Part shown: in pieces, positions 39,601 to 47,160 of the stretch
Layout of the letters: every line of letters begins with the position of its first letter
How positions within the stretch are numbered: position 1 is the stretch's first letter
Assembly: GCA_016806645.1 (NCBI GenBank)
Contig: JACSYO010002170.1
Location: 232,977 to 296,976, forward strand
Source of the DNA: Ophiodon elongatus
Lineage: Eukaryota > Chordata > Actinopteri > Perciformes > Hexagrammidae
Direction: 5' to 3'
Length of the DNA stretch: 64,000 nt
Notes under the pieces: generated by a model
Databases searched by the model: none
Told to the model about the DNA's origin: nothing
Seen by the model: the letters and a program-made list of their open reading frames with translations, nothing else
Translations under genes and position numbers: made by a program

Positions 39601-39608
39601 AAACTTGA
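15745..39608 (+). CDS. frem1: FREM1, Fras1-related extracellular matrix protein 1 (complete, 36 coding exons, 2183 aa)
   Basis: All exon junctions traced here use GT-AG sites and keep frame from the ATG at 15745 to the TGA at 39606-39608. Summed exons give 6552 nt, very close to the usual FREM1 length of about 2180 residues. Order of domains: signal peptide (1-26), FREM/FRAS N-terminal domain (to about 280), about twelve CSPG repeats (about 285-1720), Calx-beta (about 1745-1850), a basic linker, and a C-type lectin domain (about 2050-2183). The terminal lectin domain separates FREM1 from FRAS1, FREM2 and FREM3. The known family role is a secreted basement-membrane protein that works with FRAS1 and FREM2 in epidermal-dermal adhesion and fin and skin development. 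I saw no frameshift, stop or missing exon, so the gene appears functional. Whether it is the a or b teleost paralogue cannot be told from this window. Confidence 0.97.
18952..18980. repeat. (TA)n microsatellite in frem1 intron 3
   Basis: About 14 TA dinucleotides with one G interruption, about 230 bp upstream of exon 4. Confidence 0.9.
19690..25575 (+). CDS. frem1: frem1 exons 5-15: first half of the CSPG repeats
   Basis: Exons: 19690-20013, 20107-20215, 20515-20646, 21272-21616, 21713-21855, 22869-23065, 23160-23247 (minimum; see tandem acceptor), 23338-23505, 23607-23815, 25117-25210, 25323-25575. These encode successive CSPG/NG2-type repeats recognisable by pairs such as PQxGxL/V, HDDSDSTKDFIIFRI, PVDNQPP and LPINDEVP. 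The acceptor of exon 11 is a triple tandem AG (GAGCAGCAG), all three in frame. Exon 14 begins about 100 bp downstream of a LINE fragment. Confidence 0.95.
22330..22700. repeat. Teleost interspersed repeat (GCTAAC-rich type) in frem1 intron 9
   Basis: Shows the run of AATGCTAACGTCAGC, GCTAACATAATCACAATGTC, AACACGCTGAGG, and later ATTCAATAGTTGCTGAGAT and ACCAAAGTGGTGG. These resemble a very common percomorph non-coding repeat. Partial matches occur at 43630-43810 and 44810-44940. Confidence 0.65.
24075..24230. repeat. Dispersed repeat family B, copy 3
   Basis: GTTGGTGGAGACCAAAACAG followed by ATTGGACTCATTCATATTC and the CCAAGACTCCAA segment, as in the other family B copies. It lies in frem1 intron 13. 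Confidence 0.65.
24560..25020 (-). mobile_element. LINE 3' fragment (L2/Rex1-like reverse transcriptase C-terminus) with (ATT)n tail
   Basis: Minus-strand translation gives LASLHWLPVCFTIDFKILLI near 24930-25010. After a short degraded stretch it continues as ARTKGDRAFAIRTPRLWNGL in the frame 24889-24635. These are the hallmark C-terminal segments of fish L2/Rex1-type LINE ORF2 proteins. The 3' end runs into an ATT microsatellite, a usual tail for such elements. It is truncated at the 5' end and has a disrupted frame, so it is inactive. It lies in frem1 intron 13, sense strand opposite to frem1. Confidence 0.85.
24566..24631. repeat. Self-complementary (TTA)n-(AAT)n microsatellite
   Basis: About fourteen ATT triplets followed directly by about seven AAT triplets, so the two halves can pair as an AT-rich hairpin. 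It coincides with the tail of the LINE fragment. Confidence 0.9.
26101..35475 (+). CDS. frem1: frem1 exons 16-26: second half of the CSPG repeats
   Basis: Exons: 26101-26304, 27574-27759, 27857-28053, 28130-28340, 29689-29833, 29919-30060, 30965-31160, 31328-31592, 33373-33790, 35049-35250, 35331-35475. Typical landmarks are NYVQSRHQRMEPTADQF, MHDDSENTEDSFTIQLSDG and FSQMDIAANLVAYVHDN. The acceptor of exon 19 (TGTGATGAG) has a poor pyrimidine tract, but the frame and FREM1 alignment support it. Exon 24 is the largest at 418 bp. Introns hold family B repeats and two SINEs. Confidence 0.94.
26825..26945. repeat. Dispersed repeat family B, copy 4 (diverged)
   Basis: GGGAGACCAAACAGAG, then CAGGTGGACACAAACATGAC and TCCAAATGCATTCTAATG align with the middle of the other copies. 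It is in frem1 intron 16. Confidence 0.5.
30155..30215 (+). mobile_element. SINE head fragment
   Basis: GGGGCAACTGTTGCTCAGTG followed by CTTCCTTCAATCAGAGGATC matches the tRNA-derived head of the SINEs at 11.3, 32.4 and 34.0 kb, but the body and tail are missing. Confidence 0.6.
30610..30870. repeat. Dispersed repeat family B, copy 5
   Basis: CTCTGCAGTTCC, CTCATCAACCTGGTTTCTGG, GGCAGCAGGCAGTTGTTTTC and AGCAGCTAAAGAGACAGATA occur in the same order as in copy 2. It ends about 95 bp upstream of frem1 exon 22. Confidence 0.65.
32378..33257 (+). mobile_element. tRNA-derived SINE interrupted by a 586-bp insertion
   Basis: The SINE head (32378-32481, with GACTCAGTGGTGAGCAGG and GGGTCGATCCC) and its body and tail (33073-33257, ending CATTTACCA) are parts of the same element as at 11.3 kb. 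The break falls inside the GGGCAAGACACTT motif. Located in frem1 intron 23. Confidence 0.85.
32482..33067 (-). mobile_element. 586-bp insertion in the SINE, possible solo LTR
   Basis: The insert is flanked by the 5-bp direct repeat AACAC (32477-32481 and 33068-33072), as expected of a target-site duplication. Read on the minus strand it has an AATAAA followed by TCCCC-rich sequence and an end resembling an LTR U5 region. No ORF of note was seen. The outermost bases are not a clean TG...CA, so a DNA transposon or an old LTR remains possible. Confidence 0.6.
34041..34302 (+). mobile_element. tRNA-derived SINE, near full length
   Basis: GGTGGCTCAGTGGTAGAG head, CTGTTCGATCC B-box, TGTGTCCTTGGGCAAGACAC body and GTACAGACCATTTACCA tail. 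Same family and strand as the other copies. Located in frem1 intron 24. Confidence 0.85.
35560..36504 (+). CDS. frem1: frem1 exons 27-29: Calx-beta domain
   Basis: Exons: 35560-35689, 35824-35896, 36355-36504. The segment CEEQGAVSLDIIRKGNLAES, then GKDFLTSPSSLIQFDPG, then EEAVEVFEVLLVSPEGSVIG follows the Calx-beta fold order. This domain binds calcium in Na/Ca exchangers; the role in FREM proteins is structural as far as is known. Confidence 0.92.
36769..38121 (+). CDS. frem1: frem1 exons 30-33: basic linker before the lectin domain
   Basis: Exons: 36769-36977, 37070-37117, 37195-37380, 37990-38121. Low-complexity, lysine- and proline-rich, with the conserved FNNGTDIVYT-YHGIMQMQVEDD block and a short LMGLLHFNQTTNQLFHCNGV segment matching the FREM1 pre-lectin region. 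Intron 32 contains a 12-bp minisatellite and a family A repeat. Confidence 0.92.
37472..37534. repeat. 12-bp minisatellite, five copies of AGCTTTGTGACC
   Basis: Five near-perfect tandem copies in frem1 intron 32, about 90 bp downstream of exon 32. Not coding. Confidence 0.95.
37605..37895 (+). repeat. Dispersed repeat family A, copy 4
   Basis: Full core with intact TTATGGTC/GACCATAA arms, in frem1 intron 32, ending about 95 bp before exon 33. The right flank is shorter than in copies 1 and 5. Confidence 0.85.
38951..39608 (+). CDS. frem1: frem1 exons 34-36: C-type lectin domain and stop
   Basis: Exons: 38951-39066, 39194-39279, 39406-39608. Cysteines at the expected CTLD places are present (GWTFHGGSCYS, NRACRERY, KKCVLVW, RDC and MCS), along with the core PFWIGLND and WEWAGGEP motifs. 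The residues that set calcium-dependent sugar binding are not canonical: the EPN/QPD tripeptide reads EPV, and the WND triplet reads WQI followed by RDC. Classic mannose or galactose binding is therefore unlikely, as in other FREM1 proteins. The TGA is at 39606-39608. Confidence 0.95.
39597..39602 (+). terminator. AATAAA poly(A) signal overlapping the last frem1 codons
   Basis: The hexamer is formed by the codons TCA ATA AAA just before ACT TGA. I see no other AATAAA within several hundred bases downstream. A GT-rich stretch (CACTGTGTTGTTTCAG) lies about 45 bp further on. If used, the 3' UTR would be only about 10-20 nt. Confidence 0.45.
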
Positions 39609-42600
39609 TTTCAACAGTGTTTACAGCATCACAGCCATGAGCCACTGTGTTGTTTCAGAAGGAGGAGGGACGGATCCTCGGGACATTGAAACTGCAATAC
39701 CAGACAACTTTCCAACAAGGATCAAAGGGAACTTTGCTGGAACTGTTTATATCATTTATAACTATTGAAAAATATTGTTTCTAAAAAAGAAACCTGCTAC
39801 ACTAAGAGACATTGTTTACGCTGCATTTATTCTAATTAACCATTGAAAGTATTTCTTATATACAGAAGCCCTGAGAGACGAGTCATATCCTGTGTGTATG
39901 ATTTAAAAAATAAGGGGTCAGATCAGTCTCAATATTAATGAATGCACATGAAGGGGTATTAACAAATGCATTTTGTGATTTACATATAAATGACTCTCTC
40001 CACAAAAATATTTCATATTGTAGAAGAAAACGTTAAAATATCTTAAGCTTGTGTTAACCACAGACCTCATGTCAGACATCTGACAGTAGACCCTTTCAAA
40101 AAACATTGAATTGAGACAAAGCAACTGGAAGCAAACTATTTTACGGGTTTAAGGAATTATTCCTGCCCAATCCAACATTCTTGTGGGGTCGTGCTCATGT
40201 GATTGGTTAAAAATAGAGGAGGCATCTGATTCGCTACAGATTTTTCCCTGTTGAAAATAATGCATTTGTGAATCAAGCATGCATCATCTCGTCTCAAAAC
40301 CCCACAAACTAATGCGGTGGAGTTCACTCATGACAAGCAGTTTGGAAAGTTTAAAAGTTTGTAAATATAACAACCAAATATTTTTTTAATGAACATTTCC
40401 AAACCTTTTAAATACATATATTTGTGGATTTCTAATACATATATTTAAAACAAGAAATATTTGTGTGAATCAGAAATATATTGTGACTTTTTTTTATATG
40501 TAGATTCTGTTAACATTCATATATAATAACTATGTGGTGTGTATTGAAAAACAAAATTGTGGAGAGAGACAATTATATATAAATCGCAAAATACATTTGT
40601 GCATTCATTAATATTGAGATAATATTGAAAAAAGTTTTGCAGGCTATATTTTCTAAGTAACTTTTTTCCATCTCTGGGCAATGGGGCCCAACAGCAAATA
40701 TTTGCCGGGGGAATATATAAAACGATAAGCCGGCCATGCATGGACAGACCATCTGCCTCCACTTTGTTGAAGTGTTGATTACTAAGTCTGTGTTTCAACA
40801 TGTTTCTATAACGATTAGAATGCTTCATTTCCTCAAAGATCTCTTCAAGCCTCATTATTTCTATTCATAAACATGTTTATTTGGCTCTGTAAATGGAAAA
40901 AAGCATAAAAATATATTTCAAGATAAAATCATAGTCGATTTGTGTAAATTAAGCTCTAATGGAATATTTTGTACAATCAGTTCATTCATTTTTTTCATTT
41001 GTAGAATGTGTTAAATTCCATTTAAAAAGGGTCTCGTTTAATATTTTGTAGAAACGATCCTTTCAGTATGAATGAAATCAGTATTTGTGAGAACTCGTAG
41101 ACTTTAGTCTGAGATGTGTCCTGTATGTGATCACATCTACTCCAAAATGCCCCTGTCATAGAGGAAATGTTATTTTTCATTCCAATAATATGCCACTGTC
41201 TATGATCAGCGACTTATCTGTCGTTGCGAACAGTAAAACAATATTTAATGTAGACATGTCTTCCCTGTTCATAAGCCGTGTTGTTGTTGCATGCAACACT
41301 ATCAATGTAATGAAGACTTGGTCAAGTGGGTCCTGCGAACCACAAGGTTCAGCAGCAATGTGATTATCCCGTCATGTGATCTCCAGCTGGGGAATGAAAG
41401 AGCCTTTTATGAGCTGAGAGCGTTTCTCACAGCTCCGCATGCAGAGAAAAGATCGGCCAGATGCCCTTCAGCTCGGTAAGTCCAGCTAAAACTGTCTGTG
41501 CTGCGTCTGGATTATCATTTAAGGGTTTCACCGAGTAGCAGGACAACCTGAAATATGTGTGCAGTTTAAGTTGAGCGTCAACATGTTGTTATGATTGAAT
41601 ATTACTGTAAATCCTAAAACATGGCCTTTGCTAAACCTTCAATAGTAGCATTTGGAACAGTTGTTAGTTTTGAGAATTCCCCAGCAGGGTTTAATGGAAT
41701 AGAGTACTTTTTAAAGGAATAGAGTACTTTTTAAAGGAATAGAGTACTTTTCAAAGGAATAGAGTACTTTTCAATGGAATAGAGTACTTTGCTGTCCGGT
41801 AACATGTTCAGTGAACCAGCAGTTGCTGACTTACCTCACAGTGTGTCATGTGCAGGCGTGGGCGATGGAAAAGATCATTTAATAACAGCCCAGCTTTGAA
41901 TAATCTTTACCTGAATAAGTAATAAGTAACGTCTCTCTCAGCGATGACATAATATATTCCATAATATGTTTTAGAGTAAAGAGGCTTTCAGGTGACATAA
42001 CACACCCTGTGGCTGCCGTTACACAGGTCTATATGTTTTGGCCTTCATGGCTGCGATGAACTAAATATATGTGATGTCACTATGTCAGCTCGCTACCCGT
42101 ACAGACCACCACACTCGTGTCTCTGAGAAGAATAGGATTTGTATTCTGGTGAAAGTATCCAGGTTATCGTTACATATGCCAGCTGACAGTTTAAGTCACA
42201 ATTTCTGTCAGTGTTTGTTTTTTCAAACTTATAATAAATATTATAATATTATAAAAAAGAGCTTATTCACTTTCTTTCAGAGAGATGATTGATATCGGTC
42301 TCACGTCTGTGTGTTAAGTACAACTATGTCACTGTGTTCTGACGTTTTCGAGGCAGGACCCTGTCGGGTGGACTTTATTTGGTCAGGAGGTTCCTCCACT
42401 TTTTCTTGACATCATTTTCTGAACAAAGGCCGCCCGAGTCTGAACAATCATTTATCACCTCTGTTATCTCTCTCCAAGTCCACTGCTTCTTCTTATGTGT
42501 CCACGTTGAACTGCTTGTTCTTGTGCTGGCTGAGCAGCTCTATTCATCTCCTTTTTCCTCCTTGATCAACCGTAACGTTTATGCAAATCACAACATATTT

Positions 42601-43363
42601 GCTACAAATTGTCAAGACACAGGGAGATTGTTAACACTGTATCCTAGCAACGTGCGCTGCTAGGGTATAGGCATGGTCGTATCGGCATTCGGATGAAGGC
42701 GCACCGCTAAGACCAGGTGTTAAGACCATGTGTAGTTAAGACCAGGTGTAGTTAAGACTAGGATTAAGTTTGGTTCCTGCAACTGATGTTAAGTCCATTC
42801 TAAAGACTGGTCTTTAAGAAGACCGACTTAGTTAGTGAGATCTATCTTCTTATCTCAAGTGTTTTCACCAAAATGTTGAGCTACTCATTTTATTTTTTAG
42901 AAGACCCAGTGATATTTCTGTTATCACATAATGTGAATGTGATGTGTTTGTTACAAATTGAAGAAAGAAACAAAAAAACTGTTGTTTTTGTTTTACTTTC
43001 ATTGCTGAACTGGTTGCACCAACACTACAGCAATATTTTTCAGATTTTCTTCAGATGGTAACTTAATGTGGACCCAATCCTACCATTAGTCTCTATGACA
43101 ACACATACGTGTCTTTAGATTAGAACATTTGTGGCATAATTCTGCCAGGTAAATTTTAAATGTAGTATATACTTTATATATTTCTACTCAGCTGAAACCC
43201 AACCATCATCACTTTCATCAGACTCTGTTCTGAGTCATTAATGTCTATTAACTATTTATTGTTGTGCTGTTTATTAAAGATTTGATCATGACATAATCAT
43301 CTGACTTCTCTCCTAATCTCCATCACTACAAGTGAAGAGGAGCTGCAGTTTGTTGTTGTTGTC
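39609..43363. other. Intergenic region between frem1 and the LRR gene
   Basis: Mostly AT-rich, with no convincing coding segment on either strand. It includes the 20-bp repeat at 41693-41790 and a small GTTAAGACCA-type repeat near 42715-42765. The stretch 41330-41500 has moderate GC and a possible GGTAAG donor near 41475, but no recognisable protein. Confidence 0.5.
41693..41790. repeat. 20-bp tandem repeat, GGAATAGAGTACTTTTTAAA type
   Basis: About five imperfect copies differing mainly in the TTTTTAAA/TTTTCAAA segment. Confidence 0.9.
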
Positions 43364-46300
43364 ATGGCTCATCCCACGTCAGGCCAACACAGCCAACCCA
43401 GCCACACCTCCAGCTTTCAGTGGCTTTCTTTTGCTTACCAGAGCCTAACAGAAATCCCCTATGAAACCATTCTGCCACAGACAGACTCCCTGGAGGTGCT
43501 GGACCTGAGTTACAACCTGCTGGATGAGTATCCTTTACTTAATAACCAGAAGCTTGAAGACCAAACAACTACTCCGTGTTCCAGGGTTGCTTTTTTTCTG
43601 CTCTTGTTTGGGGAGCTTTTCCTTATCTGAAGCGAGGGTCAAGGGAATGTCAGGTATTTATTTGGGGCAAACGTATTGGACAAATAAAAATTGTTACCTG
43701 AGGATGCTGACAGATAAAAAGTCAGCGGATCACTAGAGTTATTACAATTTATCTTGAAGGTAAAATTTAAGTGTAATTAATATTAATCTATCCAATAGTT
43801 GTAGCCGTGTTTTCATCAATGTAGTTTTACGTACATTTTGAAGTATCGCATTCGAAAAGCTGTATGGAAACGGCCAAATTCTAGGAAACTACCTCAATCC
43901 ACAAATATTTTCTTAAGCTCGCTTGAAGAGGTTTTTGCCTTTGTTGACAGATAGTTGATGCGCTGAGTGGGGTTTTGAAACGCCTTTGCTAAATACATTT
44001 TGACGTAGTGAACATTTAACTCACATGACTATTTGCGCTTTCTGCATCTTGCCAGATGAAAAAAAACATGGCTGGTAGCAACATCGAGTGGGGACCGACC
44101 GATGAAATGAAAAGAAGCATGGAAACAAAAAACAAGATACAGTGTTTGAGGCGGCACTCCATTCATTCCTATGAAAGTTGCAAAAAAATAAGTTTGACTT
44201 CCACGATAAGATTACGTTGATCGTCTTGTGATCTTCCACACCATGGGGCCCATAGAGCATGAGCACCAGTGAAGCCAATGAGGAAGTGTCTTAAAACTTG
44301 CTTTCTCTCTCCTGACCACCAGGGGGCGACTCCTCTGGTTGTATAGAAGTCGAAAGAAAATGACTCTACTTCTCTCTTGATTTATTCCCTCAGTAAACAT
44401 TGTAAACATGAGTTTATGTCTCAATCTCTAGTTTCAAGTCTTCTTCAATACAGCATGATGTTCATTTAGTAAATTATGGTCCATTTAGAGTCAAACAGAC
44501 CATAAAGTAGTGCTTTAGGGCGGGGCTTACTGTGATTGACAGGTTGCTGCCGCTCCGTTTACACAGTCTCCACGTCTCTCCTCCGCCTTCTAAATATGGT
44601 CACTTCTGAACATTGGTTGCAAAAAACAACAACATGGCAACGGACCTAATCCAAGATGGCGACAGCGAAATTGTTGAATTTGAGGCTTCAACACGGCAGT
44701 CAGCAACCCAATTGTTGTATATTTGCTCCAAACCAGTTTATTGAAACGCACCTAATTCACATTAGACATTTGTTTAAAATTCGCCTGACAGTTGAATGGA
44801 AGTCAGGGGATCAGCAAGTTAGTAGGATTAATCTTTTGGAGGTAATTAAAGTCAAAATTTCAAAGCAAACCAAATATTCCAATTATTCCAATAATTTACA
44901 AGATATTTCAGTGTGAACCAAAGTGGTGGGCCGAGTGACGTTGCCATCCCTAAAGAAATACCGCTACATGGCTAAAGACACACATGAAATCTTATCATAA
45001 TAAAATTAATAATACATTTTATTTGTATAGCGCTTTAAAAGGTACTCAAAGTCACTTTACATGGTAAAAACAGAAACAATAAAAGCAATAACAATATAAA
45101 CAAGAGAGATAACACGACAGTAGGAAACAAAACAAAAACATACATAATGTAGGAATAAACTGACAGGTACCATGGAACTATTTGTGGGACTAATGATATT
45201 TATTTTGTCTGAGCTGTTGTTGTCAGTGAGCAGCTTGAGTTTGCATGTTGTCCTTCATTCAGTCCTTATTGGAACCCGGCTCTGCTGGGCCAGCTGGAGA
45301 AGCTCAGCACTCTGATCCTGGACTGCAACAACTACACATCTCACATCAGGTTCCCCTACATGCCCAGTGTCACCACCGTGTGCATCAACAAGAACAAGAT
45401 CAACAACCTGCCTGTGTTTGTGGAAGAAATCCGATGGAAGTTCCCCAACATAAAGTGAGCCTGGGATTGTGTTATTAGTATAGTAGTGCATATGAACATG
45501 ATATTTATTCTTTATGCTACTATATTCCTTTCTATTAAATAGGATCCTCAGTATGATGAACAACGAGGCAGCTCCTAGCTATTTCAATGGAGGAAGTCTG
45601 ACCCAGTATGAAGACTACAGGTGAGCAACAACATCCTTTTCACTACCTGCTCAAGTTTGCACAGATGTGGTATATTTAACACCCTCTATGCATTCTGTAT
45701 ATTCTTTCTTTATGAAAAATAATCTTACAGGTTTTCACTTGACTTTGAAAACTACAAACAAAACTATAAACATGACGATAATTTTTCTGAGAATGTGGGG
45801 GCTTTAGCAATCTGGAACAGATAGACCAGTTTTACTTGTACTATGGCGCCCCCATATGGTGTCCTGTGCATGATGCATGATACAGGACAACAAATATACA
45901 ATACCAACATGGAAAAGCAACAGAATATAGAAAACAGGGTACAGAAGGTCCCCCAAACCTCAGTGTTACCTGTTCAGCTCCAGGTGATTAGCATTATCGA
46001 CTTGACAGGCAAGCCAGTGATAATGTGTCTATCATTTTAGAATGTATCGTGTCCATTTTCATTTGAAACTAAGGGACAAGCTAATGGACATGGATCTTTA
46101 TCTCTTCACCAGTGGACAATGTTACAACAGATGCATCAGTACCCATTGATGGATTACTGAACAGGCCCAGGGGCCCAGAGGGTCAGGGTGCCCCCTGGCC
46201 TTCACCAACTAAATGTTACTTCAGGAGACACACCAACAAAGAAAAGACTCAAACTGACCACAAAGAAACATAACAACTTCAAAGAGAGTCCAGCTATGAA

Positions 46301-47003
46301 AATAGGCAAAAATGAGAAACTCAAAACGACTATGAAGAGACTCAAAATGACTACAAAGAGACTCAAAACGACTATGAAGAGACTCAAAATGACTACAAAG
46401 AGACTCAAAACGACTATGAAGAGACTCAAAATGACTACAAAGAGACTCAAAACGACTATGAAGAGACTCAAAATGACTACAAAGAGACTCAAAACAACAA
46501 CAAAAAGAAGCAAAACTATAAAGACTGTTTCATTTTCTCCTATGTAGGAGAGGTGCGGGGCCTTTTGCATGTCTGTGCCCAGGGGCCTATCGTCTCTTAA
46601 TCCGCCCATGAATGTACCTTTCAAATCACAACCATACAAGCAGAACATCTTCTTCAATATGCAAACATAGCATAAGCCCTGTGCATTGTCTTCATTTGTA
46701 AAACGCGTGTAACGTAATCTGACCCCATTGTGTTGTGCAAATGTTTACACCCATGTGACGTTCCCGCTCTATGTTTGTTGTTGAATTTGTCCTGACCGTT
46801 GCCTCCTTAGACAGTATGTCATCAGTCAGATCCCATGCCTGGAGATTCTGGATGACACGGAGGTCCTGGAGAAGGAGAGAGTCCAGGCTAGGAAAACCTA
46901 CCGGCTGCAGCAGAGCAGTCACAGCAGCCGGAAGAGGAAGGAGGACTCCTCGAAGAAACACACACACATGCAGAAAAAGACAAATACTGTCACAAGACAA
47001 TAG
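43364..47003 (+). CDS. Leucine-rich repeat protein resembling LRMDA (four exons, 208 aa)
   Basis: Exons: 43364-43527, 45263-45454, 45543-45620 and 46811-47003, with GT-AG borders and matching phases. The ATG at 43364 sits in a good context (GTCATGG). Successive LRR strands are visible: LEVLDLSYNLL, LSTLILDCNNY, VTTVCINKNKINNL and FPNIKILSMMNNE. An LRR-cap-like YEDYRQYVISQIPCLEILDD follows, then a basic C-terminal tail rich in R, K, S and H. Size and architecture fit leucine-rich melanocyte differentiation-associated protein (LRMDA/C10orf11), which is linked to melanocyte development in vertebrates. The assignment is from memory of the family layout; another small SDS22-like LRR protein is possible. 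Intron 1 (1.7 kb) contains a family A repeat and a SINE tail. Confidence 0.75.
43630..43810. repeat. Teleost interspersed repeat fragment in LRR-gene intron 1
   Basis: Contains GTATTGGACAAATAAAAATT, GATAAAAAGTCAGCGGATCA and CTATCCAATAGTTG, which belong to the same kind of repeat as 22.3-22.7 kb. Confidence 0.6.
44250..44650 (+). repeat. Dispersed repeat family A, copy 5
   Basis: The longest copy. The left flank has CACCAGGGGGCGACTCCTCT, then the core with intact hairpin arms, and the right flank CTAAATATGGTCACTTCTGA is shared with copy 1. Located in intron 1 of the LRR gene. Confidence 0.85.
45004..45125. repeat. Retroelement 3' tail (TTTGTATAGCGCTTTAAAAG type)
   Basis: CATTTTATTTGTATAGCGC followed by GTACTCAAAGTCACTTTACA is a frequent 3' end of teleost SINE/LINE insertions. 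The rest of the element is not evident. Confidence 0.6.
46320..46505. repeat. 21/42-bp minisatellite in the last intron of the LRR gene
   Basis: Alternating ACGACTATGAAGAGACTCAA and ATGACTACAAAGAGACTCAA units make a 42-bp higher-order period repeated about four times. It is open in at least one frame on each strand only because the unit length is a multiple of three. Confidence 0.95.
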
Positions 47004-47154
47004 GACGTTTTTGAACACGTTTCTTAAAATCATAATGCTGCGTTGTCAACATTATGATACACTTTATCTGTTTGTTTCAATATATATTTAAAGCTACGGG
47101 ATGTTGAGTTGAATATTCAAATCAACACCATGTTTTATAGAGCTGCACTATCAA

Positions 47155-47160
47155 ATTAAA
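47155..47160 (+). terminator. ATTAAA poly(A) signal of the LRR gene
   Basis: ATTAAA about 150 bp after the TAG stop at 47001-47003, followed by a T/G-rich stretch (TTGTGTTTTGTG). This is a reasonable 3' end. Confidence 0.5.

Noticed and set aside
46188..46657. Open frames on both strands in the 46.3-46.5 kb array
   Set aside because: They follow from a 42-bp repeat unit without stops, inside an intron of the LRR gene.
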